The translations under genes and the position numbers were made by a program. Under the pieces are notes generated by a model. The model searched no databases. It was not told the DNA's origin and saw nothing but the letters and a program-made list of their open reading frames with translations. Positions 59,721 through 64,000 of a DNA stretch of 64,000 nt are shown one piece after another (position 1 is the stretch's first letter; every line of letters starts with the position of its first letter). Source of the DNA: Sebastes aleutianus (lineage: Eukaryota; Chordata; Actinopteri; Perciformes; Sebastidae). The stretch spans positions 29,358,189 to 29,422,188 of the forward strand of contig CAKAKS010000060.1 in the NCBI GenBank assembly GCA_916700875.1, in the 5' to 3' direction.

Positions 59721-59776
59721 CAAGAACACAGACAGTAGGTCCTTTATTTTTATTTATTTTGACACTATATTGTAAC

Positions 59777-60532
59777 TAGGGCTGTCAACTCATTAAATTA
59801 TTTAATCGCAATTAATCGCATGATTGTCCATAGTTAATTGTGATTCATCACAAATGAATCACACATTTTTCATCTGCTCAAAATGTACCTTAAAGGGAGA
59901 TTTGTCAAGTATTTAATACTCTTATCAACATGGGAGTGGGCAAATATGCTGCTTTATGCAAATGTATGTATATATTTATTATTATAAATCAATTAACAAC
60001 ACAAAACAAATGACAGATATCATCCAGAAACCCTCACAGGTACTGCATTTAGCATAAAATATATGCTCAAATCATAACATGGCAAACTGCAGCCCAACAG
60101 GCAACAACAGCTGTCAGTGTGTCAGTGTGCTGACTTGACTATGACTTGCACCAAAACTGCATGTGATTATCATAAAGTGGGCATGTCCGTAAAGGGGAGA
60201 CTCGTGGGTACCCATAGAACCCATTTTCATTCACATATCTGGAGGTCAGAGGTCAAGAGACCCCTTTGAAAATGGCCATGCCAGTTTTTCCTCCCCAAAA
60301 TTTAGCGAAAGTTTTGAGCGTTATTTAACCTCCTTCGCGACAAGCTAGTATGACATGGTTGGTACTGATGTATTCCTTAGGTTTTGTACTTTCATATGAT
60401 ACAAGTATCTTCACTTTAAAACCGAGCCTGCTACAACCTAAAAATTGCAAGTTACGTTAATGCTTTAAAGAAATTAGTAGCGTTAAAACTAATTTGCGTT
60501 AGCACATTATCACATTAACTTTGACAGGCCTC
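59777..60532 (+). mobile_element. TAGGGCTGTCAA-family element, copy 4
   Basis: Starts TAGGGCTGTCAACTCATT, ends ACTTTGACAGGCCTCA. Closely similar along its length to copy 1, including CAACATGGGAGTGGGCAAAT, GGCAAACTGCAGCCCAACAG and CTGTCAGTGTGTCAGTGTGC. Confidence 0.85.
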
Positions 60533-61130
60533 ATTTTTACTAAAAAGAACCTGTAGTATTATGTCAAGTGGGCCGAACCCGAACGTCATTTGTAAATATT
60601 TGTCCGAAACAGGTCGAGTATCCACACTTTAGTAGCCACACGGACAGTTTTGCTCTTGAGATAACTGTCTCTGAGACTTCCGTTCTGTGAGGTCTGTGGA
60701 TTTTCCAAAGTTACAAGGACACTGTTTCGGGATAGAGATGTTGCTGTTACATTTTGTTTTGAATTCTTCACTTTTCAGTGCACCACAAATGTAATTCCAT
60801 TCACCAGAGAGACTTACATCGTTGTTTTTAATCTGGTAATTGGACTAGCGGTTAAATTTCTTTAAAAATCCAGTCAAGTTGAGTGGAAGAATGCTATATT
60901 TCGCTTTATTCACAGCTTCGGTAACAGTTGCAACAGTGTGCATTAAATTGTACTCGTAATTCATGCACAGGTGCCATCATAACTTAGTCACCAAACAATG
61001 ATTTAAACTCACCTAACCTGCTGCGTCGCTACTTGTACGGCAACATAACACATTAAGAACACAATTAGCCAGGCTTTGCTAAAAAATGTATGCAGAATTA
61101 GAAATTATTCTGGTTGCAGTGGTATCAAAA
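60533..61130. other. Intergenic DNA, nothing recognised
   Basis: AT-rich with short chance ORFs on both strands; no TIR, tandem repeat or splice-bounded exon identified. Confidence 0.45.
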
Positions 61131-61330
61131 AGTCATGGTGGCTAAAAGGGAAATGTGCATAAGAGGCTTAAAGGCATTCCAATTCTTAATGGTGATGTGA
61201 TGGATGCACCAGTACAAAATGGCATTGCAGGCCCGGATAAATGGTTCAGTACAGATTTAGCCCTGTTAAAAGATAGCCACAAACAGCCTCTCTGTTGTTA
61301 ATGAAAACAACTGGAGAAAGAGTTTTACAG
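61130..61330. promoter_or_regulatory. Candidate conserved non-coding block 9
   Basis: Unique sequence: CTAAAAGGGAAATGTGCATA, GGCATTCCAATTCTTAATGG (TEAD-like GGCATTCC), GATGTGATGGATGCACC, CAAAATGGCATTGC, TCTGTTGTTAATGAAAACAA. Non-coding. Confidence 0.3.
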
Positions 61331-62556
61331 AATTTAGATGCAGTTAGTGTGAAGAAATATAGTTGGAACTTTCTATTGGAAATGTCTTTCTATAGAGGAA
61401 ATGGTGCTAAAACAAAAATCAAGGTTAAGCAACACTAAAATTCAATTAACCCCTTCCTTACCATTACGTCCTCTTTTTTTTGCAGCTCAGCACTGCGTGT
61501 CAAGTTTTTCTAGTTATTAATAAGAAATACAAATGTATTAATAAACAAATTAATCAATTCAAATAAATTGTGAAAGTGTATAAAAGCGTAGATCATGATG
61601 ATATAAGTTTGTGATGCTCATTCCCATGTTCTATTATGTCTCATAAATTGTTGCAGCAATTTTGGGGTTGATCCCATTTGTTACACAGATTTAGTGCTAA
61701 ATTTGACCATTTTTTGCCACTCGAGAATTGATAAAAAAATGATCAATAATCCCTCCAAAATACCACATTAAGACACCAAGACCTTGAGGAACACCATAAA
61801 AATAGCCATGCTGTGATTTGGTAAAAAAAAACTTTTGACATTTGGTGATTTCTGCAAGAATTGCATTTTTCGGCGATTGCATGGCGAGCACTTCTGTTGT
61901 GTAAATTGCTCAGAAACCCCCTTATTTTCAATCTAGCTTGGAAAGCCATCCTTCCTCTGAATGCTCTAGGTCTCTTGTTTGTGACTGTAAAGTTTCACGA
62001 GGCTGTGATTATCCTAGAGGTCACCAGAGGTCATTTTATACACTGAGGTCAAGTTTAAAAAAATGGTCTCACTACAATGAAATGACTACTATTGGGACTG
62101 ACATCATCACACATGAATACAGTTGGGCTCATTGGATCCGCAAGAGTCTCAGCTTTACAGTGATATCCAATTTATGTAATTCCAAGAATTCATTTATAAT
62201 AATTTAACATGAGAAATTATTAATACAGTATGTTTTCAACTACATCCATGCAGACTTCCTCTAATTACAGCTGCATAAACCCAGTATATGTTTCTTGTGT
62301 TCATGACTATCTAGTCAAAATACATTAGAAGAAATTTGTTTACATAATTTAAACCTCTAAACCAGCAAACATATTGTACACCTCACAACGACATATGTGT
62401 ATTTAACATTCCCCACACTGCAGTTTAACACTGCTGTGCCTTTAAAGTGTCTCTTACTTTAAAAAGTTAATTGAATCAGAGTCTTAATGCTACGCTTCAG
62501 TGTTTTGACGTCTCTAATGAAGCTTAAACTTCAACTGTGTTTGCACTGTAGCTCAG

Positions 62557-62559
<3 letters not shown>

Positions 62560-62592
<33 letters not shown>
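62560..62592. repeat. CA microsatellite
   Basis: Pure AC tract of about 32 bp. Confidence 0.95.
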
Positions 62593-62593
<1 letters not shown>

Positions 62594-62887
62594 AAAAACA
62601 TATACGCACTCTTCCTTTCACGCCAACACAGGTGTGCCCTGGTGCATACATGTGTTGCCATGGTTACATCATGCCTACCTGCCCTATATAATTATGTGGG
62701 ATACCATGACATGGTTGTGCAACGAAACTAAGTAGCGTAAATACATCCTCCATCTCTCCTTCTTGCCTCTTTCTTGGAGAAGACCAAGACAGATCACTGT
62801 CTCCCCTTAATCTGCTTCACTTTGCAAAGAAATGACCGTAAACAGAAGAGTAATTTAAAGATTTCCATCTCTACTGTATGTTTCTAT

Positions 62888-63646
62888 TAGGGCTGTCAAA
62901 GTTAACGCGATAATAATGTGTTAATGCAAATTCGTTTTAACGCCACTAATATCTTTAATGCATTAACGCAACTTGCGATTTTTAGGTTGTAGCGTGCTCT
63001 TTTGAAGGTAGAGTGAAGATACTGGCATCATGTAAAACTACAAAAACCTAAGGAATCCATCGTTACCAATCATGTCATACTAGCTTGTCGCAAAGGAGGT
63101 TAAATTACGCTCCAAACTTACACTAAATTTTTGCGAGGAAAAACTGGCATGGCCATTTTCAAAGGGGTCCCTTGACTTCTGACCTCCAGATATGTGAATG
63201 TAGATGGGTTCTATGGGTACCTACGAGTCTCCCCTTTACAGACATGCCCACTTTATGATAATCACATGCAGTTTGGGGCAAGTCATAGTCAAGTCAGCAC
63301 ACTGACACACTGACAGCTGTTGTTGCCTGTTGGGCTGCAGTTTGCCATGTTATGATTTGAGCATATATTTCATGCTAAATGCAGTACCTGTGAGGGTTTC
63401 TGGACAACATCTGTCATTGTTTTGTGTTGTTAATTGATTTCCAATAATAAATATATACATACATTTGGATAAAGCAGCATATTTGTCCACTCCCATGTTG
63501 ATAAGAGTGTTAAATACTTGACAAATCTCTCTTTAAGATCCATTTTAAACAGATAAAAAATTAGCAATTAATTTGTGATTAATTGCGATTAACTATGGAT
63601 AATCAATTAATCACGATTAAATATTTTAATCGAATGATACCCCTAG
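62888..63646 (-). mobile_element. TAGGGCTGTCAA-family element, copy 5
   Basis: Inverted relative to copies 1 and 4. Starts TAGGGCTGTCAAAGTTAACG and ends near GATACCCCTAG, with the same interior phrases on the opposite strand (CATGGCCATTTTCAAAGGGG, GGGGCAAGTCATAGTCAAGT). Confidence 0.85.
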
Positions 63647-64000
63647 TTTTTAATATTATTTTTACCAAACAAAACCCAAATATTTATACTCTTTCTCCAT
63701 GGTTATGACATGTATATTAGTCATATGAGCTCAGGAAAATGTATTTTTCTCATTTCTTTTGCCAGCTTTTTAAAAAATGTGCCTCAAATATGCGACATTT
63801 CAACGTAAATTAACCCAAACCTAATACATCTGCTGGTAAGAGAGGCTGACAGGTTGTTAAGTCTCTTTGGTATTGGGGTCCTTGCTGTTGAGGTTTGACC
63901 AATACGGCTTTCTGAAGGCTGCTATGTGCGGTTGATATTAATATCTGTGACAATTTCACTGCCAAAACACAACCAGACATCTGTGTTTCCCTTCACAGAT

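Overview
This is a vertebrate nuclear window, most probably from a teleost (percomorph-like) fish. Genes are split by GT-AG introns, intergenic DNA is filled with CA/GT microsatellites and short TIR elements of kinds common in teleosts, and the encoded proteins match vertebrate RAB5A, EFHB and MAIP1. Nothing prokaryotic, viral or CRISPR-like is present.

Layout. (1) About 0.25-5.4 kb, minus strand: a complete five-coding-exon rab5a gene (216 aa early-endosome GTPase), with a probable non-coding first exon and CpG/NRF1-type promoter near 9.3-9.8 kb. Its introns carry a TIR element, a tandemly duplicated LINE tail and a 490-bp AATAA-type repeat. (2) 9.8-13.0 kb: the rab5a-efhb intergenic region. 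The genes are divergent (head-to-head), as in human 3p24, but here the gap is expanded by a TTAA-flanked MITE, a hAT-like element and LINE tails. A perfect 13-bp RFX X-box palindrome lies about 200 bp before the efhb start codon, and the 8-bp target-site duplication of the hAT element is the left part of that X-box. (3) 13.0-19.3 kb, plus strand: thirteen-exon efhb (cfap21), a ciliary doublet-microtubule EF-hand protein, 572 aa from the proposed start. (4) 19.3-27.7 kb: repeat-rich intergenic DNA with one non-repetitive TAAT-rich block. (5) 27.7-29.8 kb, minus strand: maip1 (mitochondrial m-AAA protease interacting protein), four exons visible, final short exon not found. (6) 29.9-64 kb: a gene-poor tract with no confidently identified gene. 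It holds many transposon remnants, a foldback element, a 19-bp minisatellite, one GC-rich island, a few unassigned exon-like segments and several non-repetitive AT-rich blocks dense in TAAT/ATTA motifs that look like developmental conserved non-coding elements.

The three genes are housekeeping or ciliary and do not form one pathway: RAB5A acts in endosome fusion, EFHB in motile cilia (and reportedly store-operated calcium entry), MAIP1 in the mitochondrial matrix. Their arrangement is informative, because the human orthologues lie in two paralogous regions, the SATB1 region (RAB5A, EFHB) and the SATB2 region (MAIP1). A gene desert with regulatory-looking blocks beside them suggests a satb-type neighbour outside the window; this is inference. 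I found no clear new biological system. The best leads are the transposon/X-box relationship upstream of efhb and the same 13-mer carried in inverted orientation by a nearby MITE.
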